Assembly: GCA_934320895.1 (NCBI GenBank)
Contig: CAKRFY010000034.1
Span: 1 to 32,994 of the forward strand
DNA: 32,994 nt
Direction of reading: 5' to 3'
Origin: an uncultured Lachnospiraceae bacterium
Lineage (GTDB): Bacteria; Bacillota; Clostridia; Lachnospirales; Lachnospiraceae
The notes under the pieces were generated by a model. It did not search any database, was not told the origin of the DNA, and was given only the letters and a program-made list of their open reading frames with translations. The translations under genes and the position numbers were made by a program. Positions within the stretch are counted from its first letter, which is position 1. Every line of letters starts with the position of its first letter. Below are positions 1 through 7,436 of this stretch, piece after piece.

Positions 1-66
1 CCTGTGGAGATAGTAGGTTGCGAGGTCGATGAAGCAGGAAGCCCATTGGCTTTAGACAATGGGTAG
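1..66 (+). CDS. tnpB: TnpB (IS200/IS605-type RNA-guided nuclease), C-terminal end only
   Basis: Only the last 21 codons of this gene lie in the window, ending at the TAG at 64-66. The frame ends with EAGSPLALDNG, which fits the typical tail of TnpB/OrfB proteins of clostridial IS200/IS605 elements, where the final codons overlap the element's right-end hairpin. TnpB is an RNA-guided RuvC-type nuclease that helps retain the transposon. None of the catalytic RuvC or zinc-ribbon residues are visible here, so the call rests on this tail and on the hairpin coded inside it. Whether the gene is intact, and whether a tnpA lies upstream, cannot be seen. coaE follows 72 bp downstream and is probably not part of the element. 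Confidence 0.7.
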   Translation, partial: PVEIVGCEVDEAGSPLALDNG

Positions 67-71
67 TTCAC
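39..71 (+). mobile_element. Right end of an IS200/IS605-type element
   Basis: A 7-bp stem (CCCATTG at 42-48 with CAATGGG at 57-63) around an 8-nt loop is followed by TAGTTCAC. This hairpin-plus-TTCAC layout, coded inside the last tnpB codons, is the usual form of IS200/IS605 right ends, which are subterminal hairpins and not inverted repeats. The exact transposon boundary near 71 is inferred from that layout; the left end is outside the window. Confidence 0.65.
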
Positions 72-137
72 AAACTGATTATAGGCTGTGTTGATCATAT
101 AAATGTTAAGCAGCAGTTATAAGCGTGGAGGATAAAG

Positions 138-734
138 ATGAAAGTTATTGGTTTGACAGGTGGTGTTGGAAGCGGCAAATCACTTGTTGCACAGTTATTA
201 AAAGAAGAAACAGGCTCAGAACTTATCATAACGGATGAGGTAGGACATATTGTTACAGATAAGGGTGGAAGTGCATTTAATTCTGTAGTCGAGAGATTTG
301 GCAGTGAAATTATTTTGGAAACGGGAGAGATTGACAGAAAGAAACTTGCAGATATCATATTTAATGATAAGAATGCAATACAAGACTTAAATAGCATTGT
401 ACATCCGAAGGTAAAGGAATATATAGAAAGATATATAGAAGACAGAAAAGAGAAAAAAGGAAATATAATTCTTGAAAGTGCCATATTATTTGAAACGGAG
501 TGTGACAAGTATTGTGATGAGGTATGGTATGTTTACGTTCCAAAGGATATAAGGATAGCAAGACTTAGACAGAGCAGGGGATATTCTGATGAAAAGTGCG
601 AGGCGGTCATGAAAAGCCAGAAACCGGACGAATTTTATATAAGCAGAAGTGACAAAGTTATAGAAAATGCCGGTTCTGTTGATGAATTAAGAGACTGCCT
701 GAAAAGTATATGTTCTGTCCGAGCTTTCACATAA
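138..734 (+). CDS. coaE: Dephospho-CoA kinase
   Basis: This enzyme catalyses the last step of coenzyme A synthesis, the ATP-dependent phosphorylation of the 3'-OH of dephospho-CoA in the cytoplasm. The 198-residue protein opens with the P-loop GGVGSGKS (residues 8-15), has the ITDEVGH segment with the conserved Asp that follows strand 2, the VHPKV motif of the substrate/lid region and the ESAILFET strand. The length is normal for the family. The ATG at 138 is preceded by GGAGG at 127-131. The gene sits directly downstream of a transposon right end and converges with a SpoIIM-family gene 57 bp away, so it seems to be expressed alone. The usual neighbour in many Clostridia, polA, is not visible because the IS element occupies the upstream side. 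Confidence 0.96.
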   Translation: MKVIGLTGGVGSGKSLVAQLLKEETGSELIITDEVGHIVTDKGGSAFNSVVERFGSEIILETGEIDRKKLADIIFNDKNAIQDLNSIVHPKVKEYIERYIEDRKEKKGNIILESAILFETECDKYCDEVWYVYVPKDIRIARLRQSRGYSDEKCEAVMKSQKPDEFYISRSDKVIENAGSVDELRDCLKSICSVRAFT

Positions 735-791
735 TATGTAAAGATATTTTTCAGCTAAAGATCAAAATGAATTATGTAATATGTGAATATA

Positions 792-1388
792 TCAACTTGC
801 AAGATGCGACAGAAGCAGAGGATTTATGTATCCCTCAGCAAGACTGCCGATAAGTATAAGCAAAATGCTAAGTAGAAACAAGGGGAATTGTTTTAATAAC
901 AGTTTCCCTTTTTGGTTAGTATCATCAAAACAGTTTATCCTGTGAAGCTTCATTATGATAAATAGAAATGAGGGTACAAGGATAAGGTATTGCGGCATAA
1001 TGCAGCAGGTATAGTTTGCAATTCCCGCAAACTTGTATATTGAAACATTAAAAAAGAGTAAAAGTCCATTTGAAAAGCCTGTATAAACGGAAAACACAAG
1101 ACAGTAATAGCGCCACAAGTCAGTCATTGAAAAAATAAAAAGCAGCAGTACGAATTTTATGTTTCTGCCAAAAGATGATAAAACTATTTTATCTGATGGT
1201 ATGTCCAATGAAGGCAGGGAACTTAAAGTTTCACTGTATATAGATTTAAGGGCAGGTAAAAGAATGGGATTAAAAAGCTTTCCAACAAAACAACCAAGTA
1301 TCATACCTATAAAAAAGAAGATGATAACTGTCTTGCAGATGCGTGGCATCTTACCTTTTCGTGTATTAGTTGAGGAAGTTTTTTTCAT
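792..1388 (-). CDS. spoIIM: SpoIIM-family integral membrane protein
   Basis: The 198-residue protein has about five hydrophobic segments and matches the SpoIIM pattern: an N-terminal membrane helix with a GMILG motif, a central NIKFVLLLFI helix, a GFSNGLLLFF helix, the characteristic MPQYLILVPS stretch and a C-terminal SLAEGYINPLL helix. In spore formers SpoIIM scaffolds the SpoIID-SpoIIM-SpoIIP complex that drives membrane migration during engulfment; other members of the family have unknown roles. The size is close to the Bacillus protein (about 214 residues). Translation starts at the ATG whose complement is 1386-1388, behind an AAAGG-like site. The gene is alone on this strand. Assignment to the family is firm; a true sporulation role is inferred. 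Confidence 0.78.
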   Translation of the reverse strand: MKKTSSTNTRKGKMPRICKTVIIFFFIGMILGCFVGKLFNPILLPALKSIYSETLSSLPSLDIPSDKIVLSSFGRNIKFVLLLFIFSMTDLWRYYCLVFSVYTGFSNGLLLFFNVSIYKFAGIANYTCCIMPQYLILVPSFLFIIMKLHRINCFDDTNQKGKLLLKQFPLFLLSILLILIGSLAEGYINPLLLSHLAS

Positions 1389-1544
1389 ATAGCCATACCA
1401 TACCTTTCAAAGAGATTGTTTATTCAAAATATATAAGTGACGCTCTTTTATATCTAATCTATCTTATGATGTGTAATGAAAAATATTCCATTTCACATTT
1501 TACACACAACTTTTCCACCTGTTTTTCACAAATTTTTTGTATTA

Positions 1545-1562
1545 TCTTGTTATAGAACAAGA
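1545..1562. promoter_or_regulatory. Short palindrome upstream of the export operon
   Basis: TCTTGTT and AACAAGA form perfect 7-bp arms around a 4-nt centre (ATAG). The palindrome lies about 100 bp before the first gene of the export operon and just downstream of a weak TTCACA box at about 1526, so it could be an operator near the promoter. No regulator gene is adjacent and the promoter itself is not clear. Confidence 0.3.
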
Positions 1563-1662
1563 GATACATTTGAGAAATTATTGTAAATCTGGGGACTTTA
1601 TAGATTTAAAAAAGTTATTTCACAAATGAAAGGTTATATGAAATGTGATAGGAGGAAATATG

Positions 1663-3276
1663 ATGCACCGAAAAAAAAGGATTGCCTTGACAATGGCAGC
1701 AGTGCTTGTTATAGCAGGTGTGGGAATCTATGGCGGGAAAAATGTTTTAAAAAACAATTCATCTGAACAGGCTCAAAAAACGCAGACATCGAATAGTAAA
1801 AAGGATACATTTGAACAATCACAGAGCAGTAATATATTGCAGGCAGAGGGAACGACATCAGGTGGAACAGACTATCAGTTATATAATTTGAATCTTACAG
1901 GAACAAGTAAAACAGGAGCTTTGGAAGTAGAGAGTGTATTAAAAAGTTCAGGTGACGAGGTAAAAAAGGGAGATGCACTTATAAAACTTACAAAAGACAG
2001 TGTTTCAGATACAAAAAAAATCCTCTACAAGGCAGTAAAAAGTTATAAAAAGAAATACGAGTCAGCAAAACTTGACTATGAAGAAGCAGTCTATGATGCG
2101 AAAAGCGATTATAAGGATAGTTTGTCAGCATATTCATCAGCGCTTCTTGATTATAAGGACAGTTTATCTGAATATACGAGTTCGGTAGAAAAAGCGAAAA
2201 AACAGTTAGATGAGAGCAAAAATATAATAAGTACATATCATCAAAAAATAAAACAGGCAAAAAAAACGCTTACGGCAAAGCAGAAACAGTTGAGCAGTAT
2301 AAATAAAAAACTTAAAAAAGCAAAAAAACAGGTAGAAACTAAATCAAAAATTCTTGAATCAAAACAACAGGCATATGAGCAGTCAAAACAAAAATATGAT
2401 GAGCTTAGTACCGTGTCAGAGTATATAGGAGATTTCAGCCGAGAAAATAAAAGTGATATCTCACAGCTTACAAAAGATGTTGAAGAAAAACTTGCGGCAG
2501 CGAAAAAAGATATGGAGTCAAAAAACAGTGCGTATCAAAAGACTTCAACTCAGGCTCATGTATCACAAAAAACATATGAGAAATACAGTAATAAAAAAAA
2601 TGATATCACAGAAAAGATAAGCACACTTAAAAGTAATATCTCGTCATACGGAAACGATTATAAAAATGCAAAACTTAATCTGGGAGCATACAGCTCATCA
2701 TATAATCAGGCATTATCATCGGAGACAACAGGCAAGGTAAGTGCCAAAAAGACTTATGATGAGAGTGTGAAAGCATATCAGAATGCTGATACTGTTTATA
2801 AGGCAGCAGTAAGAACGGCAAAAGAAACATTGCAGAATGCAAAGGATAATTATATGAATGCAAAAGCTAGAGTAACAGCATTTAATAAACTTATCTCTGG
2901 AAATAATGTTTTGGCATCAATGTCAGGAACTTTATCTGAAATGTCATATGAGAGCGGTGACATATTGAACAGTATGACAGCAATAGCAGGTTACAGCAAT
3001 GAAAATACATTGAGTATAGATGTAACAATAGATCAGACTGATATAGGAAATATTTCAGTAGGTGATGAAGTTTCAGTAAGTATTAAGAATATGCCTCAGA
3101 AAGTAACAGGAAAAGTTGCAGCTATTGAAACATCGTCATCATCAGAGAGTGTATCAAAAGTAACATATACGGTGACTGTTTCTATTGATAACTCTCAGGG
3201 AATGATATCAAGCGCAAGTACGGCACAGGTGATATTTAATCACGGCAATGAGGAGAATGATCAGAAAGGAAATTAA
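1663..3276 (+). CDS. Membrane-fusion-like (HlyD/MacA-type) adaptor with very long coiled coil
   Basis: This is the first gene of the export operon. The protein (537 residues from the ATG at 1663) has one N-terminal membrane helix (about 6-25), a first half of a biotinyl-lipoyl-like domain containing SGDEVKKGDALIKL (about 95-110), an unusually long Lys/Gln/Ser-rich coiled coil (about 115-425) with an internal DYKDSLSAY/DYKDSLSEY repeat, the second lipoyl half (MSGTLSEMSYESGD) and a beta-barrel-like region with DVTIDQTDIGNISVGDEV. It lacks the C-terminal membrane-proximal domain present in its downstream paralogue. GGAGG at 1651-1655 gives 7 nt to ATG 1663 and 4 nt to ATG 1660, so either Met could be used; a further upstream GTG would swallow the ribosome site. 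In Gram-positives such proteins stand outside the membrane with a MacB-like permease. Substrate unknown. Confidence 0.85.
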   Translation: MHRKKRIALTMAAVLVIAGVGIYGGKNVLKNNSSEQAQKTQTSNSKKDTFEQSQSSNILQAEGTTSGGTDYQLYNLNLTGTSKTGALEVESVLKSSGDEVKKGDALIKLTKDSVSDTKKILYKAVKSYKKKYESAKLDYEEAVYDAKSDYKDSLSAYSSALLDYKDSLSEYTSSVEKAKKQLDESKNIISTYHQKIKQAKKTLTAKQKQLSSINKKLKKAKKQVETKSKILESKQQAYEQSKQKYDELSTVSEYIGDFSRENKSDISQLTKDVEEKLAAAKKDMESKNSAYQKTSTQAHVSQKTYEKYSNKKNDITEKISTLKSNISSYGNDYKNAKLNLGAYSSSYNQALSSETTGKVSAKKTYDESVKAYQNADTVYKAAVRTAKETLQNAKDNYMNAKARVTAFNKLISGNNVLASMSGTLSEMSYESGDILNSMTAIAGYSNENTLSIDVTIDQTDIGNISVGDEVSVSIKNMPQKVTGKVAAIETSSSSESVSKVTYTVTVSIDNSQGMISSASTAQVIFNHGNEENDQKGN

Positions 3277-3279
3277 AAA

Positions 3280-5067
3280 ATGGCAGATAAAGAAAAAAAA
3301 CAGGTGGAATTAAAGTCTAAGTCGCATAAGAAAAAGATAAAGAAAGCAGTATTATCCATTATTCTTATTGTATGCATAACTGTTGTTGTAGTTTTTAATG
3401 TGACAAATAAAAAAGATGATACTAAGACTGCTACAGTTACTAAGGAAAACACAGCTAAAAAGGGAAATCTTACTGTTGGAATAACGGAAAGCGGGACTAT
3501 GGAGATTGGCTCTGTTACACAGTCATATGAACTTGATACATCTTCTATAGGAAGCGATAGTTCAAGTTCTTCATCGTCAGGTACAAATAGCAGTTCATCA
3601 TCAGGCAGTAGCGCTGCAAAAAATGATTCTCAGGGAATGCAAAATATGGGCGGTGCAATGGGAATGGCAGGCGGACAGTCTGGTTCAGACAGCACATCTA
3701 CAACAAAAACAATATCTTCGTCATCAGGTAGCGAGAGTGTATCAGATTCAGACCTTGTTATAAAGAAAGTATGTGTTACATCAGGACAGAATGTAAAAAA
3801 GGGAGATATTATTTTAAAGCTTACAAAGAAAAGTGTTTCAAATGTGAGAAAACTTTATAAGGATGCTGTAAGTTCAGCTGAACTTTCATTGAAAGAAGCT
3901 AAGATTGACAGAGATTCTGATAAACTTACAGCAGAGTATGAGTATAAAGAAAGGATTGCAGCTGGTAAAAGTGCAAAGACAACATATAATGCTACATTAC
4001 AGAGTTTAGACAGTGCAGTTACAACGGCACAGAACAATTATAATACAGCAGTTTCAGGGATAAAAACACTTCCTTCAAAAATAAAAAAATTAGAAAAGAA
4101 GATAAAAAAAGCTGGTGGAAGTACATCGGTTTACAAGAGCACTTCAACAGGCAACAGTAACGCAGAACAGAAAGCTATAACAGGTTCATCATCAGAAGCA
4201 ACAGGCACTTCTAATAGCAGCCAGAACAGTTCATCTACAGTAACGATATTGCAACAGCAGCTCGCATCATATAAACAACAGTTATCAGAATACAAGTCAG
4301 AGCTAACAAATTTAAAGTCACAGCTTAAGGCTGCTAAAAAAGCAAGAAAAACAGGGAAGGTAAGTGCTAAAAAGACTTATGATGCAGCAATGCTTCAATA
4401 TTCCAATGCAAAGACACTTTACAATGTTGCAATGGATGGAATAGATGATGATGTAAAGGAGGCACAGGAAACATTAAAAGAGGCGAAGAAAGCACTTAAA
4501 ACTTTTGAAAAATATGCGGGAACGGGTGTTATAAAAGCTGAGTGTTCAGGTACTGTAACTTCAGTCGGATATGAGGACGGGAAGACACTTAGCACCAACA
4601 CGGATATAGCAACATATATGAATGCAGATGCAGTTACGATCTCTGTATCTGTTGCGCAGGATGATATTTCTGAGATAGAAGTTGGAGACACTGTGAATAT
4701 AAATCTTTCAGCATATGAAGATAAGACATTTCATGGAAAAGTAACATCAATATCAACTACATCATCTGGAACAAGTACGGTGAGTTATCCTGTTGTAGTG
4801 ACTATGACAGGCGATGTTTCAAGTATTTATTCAGGAATGAGTGGTGAAGTTACATTTGTTACAAAAGAGGTGAAGGATGTTCTCTATATTTCAAATAAGG
4901 CGGTAGAGACAGAGGGTACAAAATCGTATGTGACAAAGAAAAACAGTGATGGAAGTACAACAAAAACACAGGTAAAAACAGGCTTTTCAGATGGACATAA
5001 TGTTCAGATCGAAAGAGGATTAAGCGAAGGTGATACAGTTCTTATAGAAAGCCGGGTGAGCGAATGA
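3280..5067 (+). CDS. Second membrane-fusion-like (MacA-type) adaptor with Ser/Met/Gly-rich insertions
   Basis: The 595-residue protein is a paralogue of the preceding one, 3 nt downstream, and overlaps the permease gene by 4 bp (ATGA), which suggests translational coupling. It has a Lys-rich start, a membrane helix (23-41), a first lipoyl-like segment (SGQNVKKGDIILKLT), a coiled-coil hairpin (about 185-415), a second lipoyl half (CSGTVTSVGYEDGK), a barrel (VAQDDISEIEVGDTV) and a C-terminal membrane-proximal domain (NKAVETEG to the end). Two low-complexity stretches are odd: a Ser/Gly/Met-rich run around 88-155 inside the first lipoyl region, and a Ser/Thr/Asn-rich loop around 285-325 exactly where the coiled coil folds back. 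The motif GKVSAKKTYD near the end of the coil is shared with the first adaptor. It probably links the permease to the cell exterior. Confidence 0.87.
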   Translation: MADKEKKQVELKSKSHKKKIKKAVLSIILIVCITVVVVFNVTNKKDDTKTATVTKENTAKKGNLTVGITESGTMEIGSVTQSYELDTSSIGSDSSSSSSSGTNSSSSSGSSAAKNDSQGMQNMGGAMGMAGGQSGSDSTSTTKTISSSSGSESVSDSDLVIKKVCVTSGQNVKKGDIILKLTKKSVSNVRKLYKDAVSSAELSLKEAKIDRDSDKLTAEYEYKERIAAGKSAKTTYNATLQSLDSAVTTAQNNYNTAVSGIKTLPSKIKKLEKKIKKAGGSTSVYKSTSTGNSNAEQKAITGSSSEATGTSNSSQNSSSTVTILQQQLASYKQQLSEYKSELTNLKSQLKAAKKARKTGKVSAKKTYDAAMLQYSNAKTLYNVAMDGIDDDVKEAQETLKEAKKALKTFEKYAGTGVIKAECSGTVTSVGYEDGKTLSTNTDIATYMNADAVTISVSVAQDDISEIEVGDTVNINLSAYEDKTFHGKVTSISTTSSGTSTVSYPVVVTMTGDVSSIYSGMSGEVTFVTKEVKDVLYISNKAVETEGTKSYVTKKNSDGSTTKTQVKTGFSDGHNVQIERGLSEGDTVLIESRVSE

Positions 5068-6458
5068 AACTAAGTGAGATATTAAGACTTGTCTGGATAA
5101 ATCTTATTCAGAATAAATTTAAGGTAGTTCTTACTTCTATAGGAATAGTTGTAGGTGCTGCGACAATAGTAATGGTTATCGCAATAGGCAGAGGCGGTCA
5201 GATGGATGTGGCGGATCAGTTTAAAAATCTGAACGCCGGAGCTATAGATATTTCATATGAGCAGTCAACAGATAGTTCATCATCAAACTCTAAGACTTCA
5301 TCAAAATCAGGGTCATCAGGCAGTTTGTCAAAGAGTTCTGATGCGGGAAACAGAGGACAGGGAAACCCCGGTGGTTTTGGAGGAGGTCAGGAAATGCCAC
5401 AGATGCCAGGAGGAATGCAAGGCGGTGGTTTCGGCGGATTTATGCAGGGTGGAAAAAATAATGAAAGCTCTAAGATAAATCAGGAAAAGGTAATATTGTC
5501 GGAAGATGATATGGATGATCTAAAGACATTTCTTCCTGGAATATCAGATATAACAATATCTTATACTACGAAATCTGACGTAGATGGAGGAGATCTTGAT
5601 GATTCTGAAAGTTATACAATAGCAGGAGTAAAAAATAATTATGAGAGTATGAGCAATCTGACAATGGCAGCAGGCAGTTTTATTGAAGCATCAGATGAGA
5701 CAAATAAACAAAAGGTCTGTGTACTTGGATATTCAGTTGCAAAAGAGATATTTGGAAGTGTGGAGGAGGCATATGACAGCACCATATACATAGATAACAG
5801 GGCATATATAGTAAACGGTGTAATATCAGAAGTTGGAACAGTTTCATCGGGAATAAGTCCTGATGACTCGATCTTTATACCATATAGCACAGGAGTAAAA
5901 TATATAGTTGGAACAGACGTTAACCCGACTATAACTGTAATAGCATCAGATGTTGACAATGTAGATACTGTAATGGAAAATATACAGTCAGTTCTCTCAG
6001 AAAATTATCCAAATGCTGAATTTACGATAACTGATGCGGGAAGTAAAATGGAGGCTGCATCAGAATCAAACAATACACTTACAACACTTCTTATCGCAAT
6101 GGCGGCGATAGTATTTATCGTAGGTGGTATAGGTATTATGAATGTATTGTTCGTATCAGTAAAAGAACGAACAAAGGAGATCGGTATATTAAAAGCGATT
6201 GGATGCACTAAAAAAGATATACTTATAGAATTTTTGCTCGAAGCCTGTTTTATAAGCATACTTGGAGGAGTTCTAGGAGTTCTTTTAAGTTTTGGGATAA
6301 CACCTATAGTTGAACATTTTGATGTAAGAGTTGAACTTTCCGTTATGGGAGCTGTTCTTGCCGTTATATTTGCGATATTTACGGGAACAGTGTTCGGATT
6401 TTATCCGGCATTAAAGGCTTCAAAACTTGTACCTGTTGAGGCGTTAAATGAAGAATAA
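5064..6458 (+). CDS. MacB/FtsX-type ABC transporter permease
   Basis: The 464-residue protein has the MacB/LolC topology: one N-terminal membrane helix (about 18-45, with GIVVGAATIVMVIAIG), a large extracellular MacB-PCD-like domain (about 145-330) and three C-terminal helices with the FtsX coupling segment ERTKEIGILKAIG between the second and third. Members act as mechanotransducers, driven by a cytoplasmic ATPase, and do not form a classical channel. An extra Ser-rich then Gly/Met/Pro-rich insertion (about 68-145, including MPQMPGGMQGGGFGGFMQGG) makes it longer than the usual 400 residues. The start overlaps the previous stop. The partner ATPase is not adjacent: a 241-bp gap with a palindromic element and a lipoprotein gene come first. 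Substrate unknown; a peptide, antibiotic or envelope-stress role is possible. Confidence 0.9.
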   Translation: MKLSEILRLVWINLIQNKFKVVLTSIGIVVGAATIVMVIAIGRGGQMDVADQFKNLNAGAIDISYEQSTDSSSSNSKTSSKSGSSGSLSKSSDAGNRGQGNPGGFGGGQEMPQMPGGMQGGGFGGFMQGGKNNESSKINQEKVILSEDDMDDLKTFLPGISDITISYTTKSDVDGGDLDDSESYTIAGVKNNYESMSNLTMAAGSFIEASDETNKQKVCVLGYSVAKEIFGSVEEAYDSTIYIDNRAYIVNGVISEVGTVSSGISPDDSIFIPYSTGVKYIVGTDVNPTITVIASDVDNVDTVMENIQSVLSENYPNAEFTITDAGSKMEAASESNNTLTTLLIAMAAIVFIVGGIGIMNVLFVSVKERTKEIGILKAIGCTKKDILIEFLLEACFISILGGVLGVLLSFGITPIVEHFDVRVELSVMGAVLAVIFAIFTGTVFGFYPALKASKLVPVEALNEE

Positions 6459-6493
6459 GTAAAGTGTTTTCAAAACTAAATATATGTTAGGGT

Positions 6494-6638
6494 AATTGCA
6501 CAAGTATAACAAATAATACCGCAGGCACGCTTTCGCTACCTGTCACTCGTAACAGTACTAAGCCAGCAAAATACGCTGCCTAAGTGCTGACGGTGACAGA
6601 AGTGCACTGCTAACATTATTTGTTATACTTGCACAATT
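6494..6638. repeat. 145-bp palindromic element (MITE-like or structured RNA)
   Basis: Two arms, 6494-6517 and 6615-6638, are inverted copies of each other at 22 of 24 positions, with the innermost 17 bp perfect (core AAGTATAACAAATAAT). Inside, CTGTCAC (6540-6546) and GTGACAG (6593-6599) form a second, nested 7-bp stem, and the GC content is clearly higher than in the surrounding intergenic DNA. The element lies between the permease and lipoprotein genes of one operon. It has no reading frame of note. It looks like a small non-autonomous mobile element or a folded intergenic RNA; no target-site duplication is obvious at the edges. Confidence 0.6.
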
Positions 6639-6699
6639 TAATTTTATTATATATTGCTTGTTTTGAAAGTATAAAAAGATAGTTTAAGAAGGTGGAAAT

Positions 6700-7314
6700 A
6701 TGCTGAATATAAAAAGATATAGAAAAGTTCTTGTGGTGCTTCTGGTTATGTGTTTTGTGTTGTCTGGTTGTTCTAAGGAGAAGGAGGAGGCAACTAATGA
6801 TATAAGCTCGGTTAAACTAAAATCTAATCAGGAGATAGTAGCCTGCAGGATAACAGCGATATATGGTAATGAGATAGAGTACACTGTAGTGAAAGAGCAG
6901 AGTGCATCGGATTCAAATTCAAAAAAGGGCAAGATGCCATCTGCAAGTGGGGCACCAGATATGAATGGCGGGAACATGCCATCTGGCGGTGGAGCACCCG
7001 ATATGGATCGAGGAAATCCACAGTCTGGAGACATTTCATCTGATAAAAGTGTTAGTCAGAATTCATCCTTAGATAGTTCTGATAAAAAATCGGGTTCAGA
7101 TAGCAGTAAATCCTCAGATAAAAGTAATAAGACAGTTTATACATTTACAGATGAGACGGGAAGTACAACTATACCTGTCGGAACGGATGTTATAACATCA
7201 CTTGGAAAGACAACAACATTTTCAAGACTTTCAAATGGGGACATCATAAAGATGATACTTGAAAAAGATTCAAGCGGTGAAAAGATTGTTGTCGGCGTGT
7301 GGATCGTTTCGTGA
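6700..7314 (+). CDS. Lipoprotein of the export operon, Met/Gly/Ser-rich
   Basis: The 204-residue protein has a lipoprotein signal peptide with the lipobox LSGC (Cys24), so it should be anchored on the outer face of the cytoplasmic membrane. After a short conserved-looking segment (QEIVACRITAIYGNEIEYTVV) comes a low-complexity region (about 70-148) with two MPSGGGAPDM-like repeats and a Ser/Asp/Lys-rich stretch, then a beta-rich C-terminal segment (VYTFTDETGSTTIPVGTD onward). I do not recognise a named family. Its position between permease and ATPase genes, and linkers like those in the permease and second adaptor, suggest an accessory part of the same machine. The ATG at 6700 follows AAGGTGG at 6688-6694. 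Confidence 0.8.
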   Translation: MLNIKRYRKVLVVLLVMCFVLSGCSKEKEEATNDISSVKLKSNQEIVACRITAIYGNEIEYTVVKEQSASDSNSKKGKMPSASGAPDMNGGNMPSGGGAPDMDRGNPQSGDISSDKSVSQNSSLDSSDKKSGSDSSKSSDKSNKTVYTFTDETGSTTIPVGTDVITSLGKTTTFSRLSNGDIIKMILEKDSSGEKIVVGVWIVS

Positions 7315-7340
7315 TCATAAAGGTTATTAGATAACTGCGA

Positions 7341-7384
7341 AACTAATTATGTATTGTGTCAATTGCACAGTATAACCATTAGTT
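7341..7384. repeat. Partial copy of the palindromic element arm
   Basis: AATTGCACAGTATAAC at 7361-7376 matches the outer arm of the 6494-6638 element (AATTGCACAAGTATAAC) with one base missing. It is flanked by a 7-bp inverted pair, AACTAAT (7341-7347) and ATTAGTT (7378-7384). It may be a solo remnant of the same element, again inside the export operon, just before the ATPase gene. Confidence 0.4.
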
Positions 7385-7436
7385 ATGATTGTTTCACAAA
7401 TGCATAATAAAGCTTATATTGGGAAAGGTGATTTTT

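Larger units (their letters stand above)
1..90 (+). ncRNA. Possible omega RNA 3' part with guide (partial)
   Basis: In IS200/IS605 elements the tnpB 3' end and right end are transcribed as an omega (reRNA) scaffold, and the flanking host DNA just past the right end serves as the guide. By that rule the scaffold here would end near 71 and the guide would be about 72-90, starting AAACTGATTATAGG. This is inferred from the family and not shown by the sequence; the 5' end of the RNA is outside the window. Confidence 0.35.

Noticed and set aside
95..508. 137-residue open frame on the minus strand inside coaE
   Set aside because: It lies entirely antisense to the well-supported coaE gene, has no ribosome site and a hydrophobic, low-information composition.
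726..787. 8-bp inverted repeat TTCACATA/TATGTGAA between coaE and the SpoIIM-family gene
   Set aside because: The loop would be 46 nt and there is no T run, so it is not a convincing bidirectional terminator.
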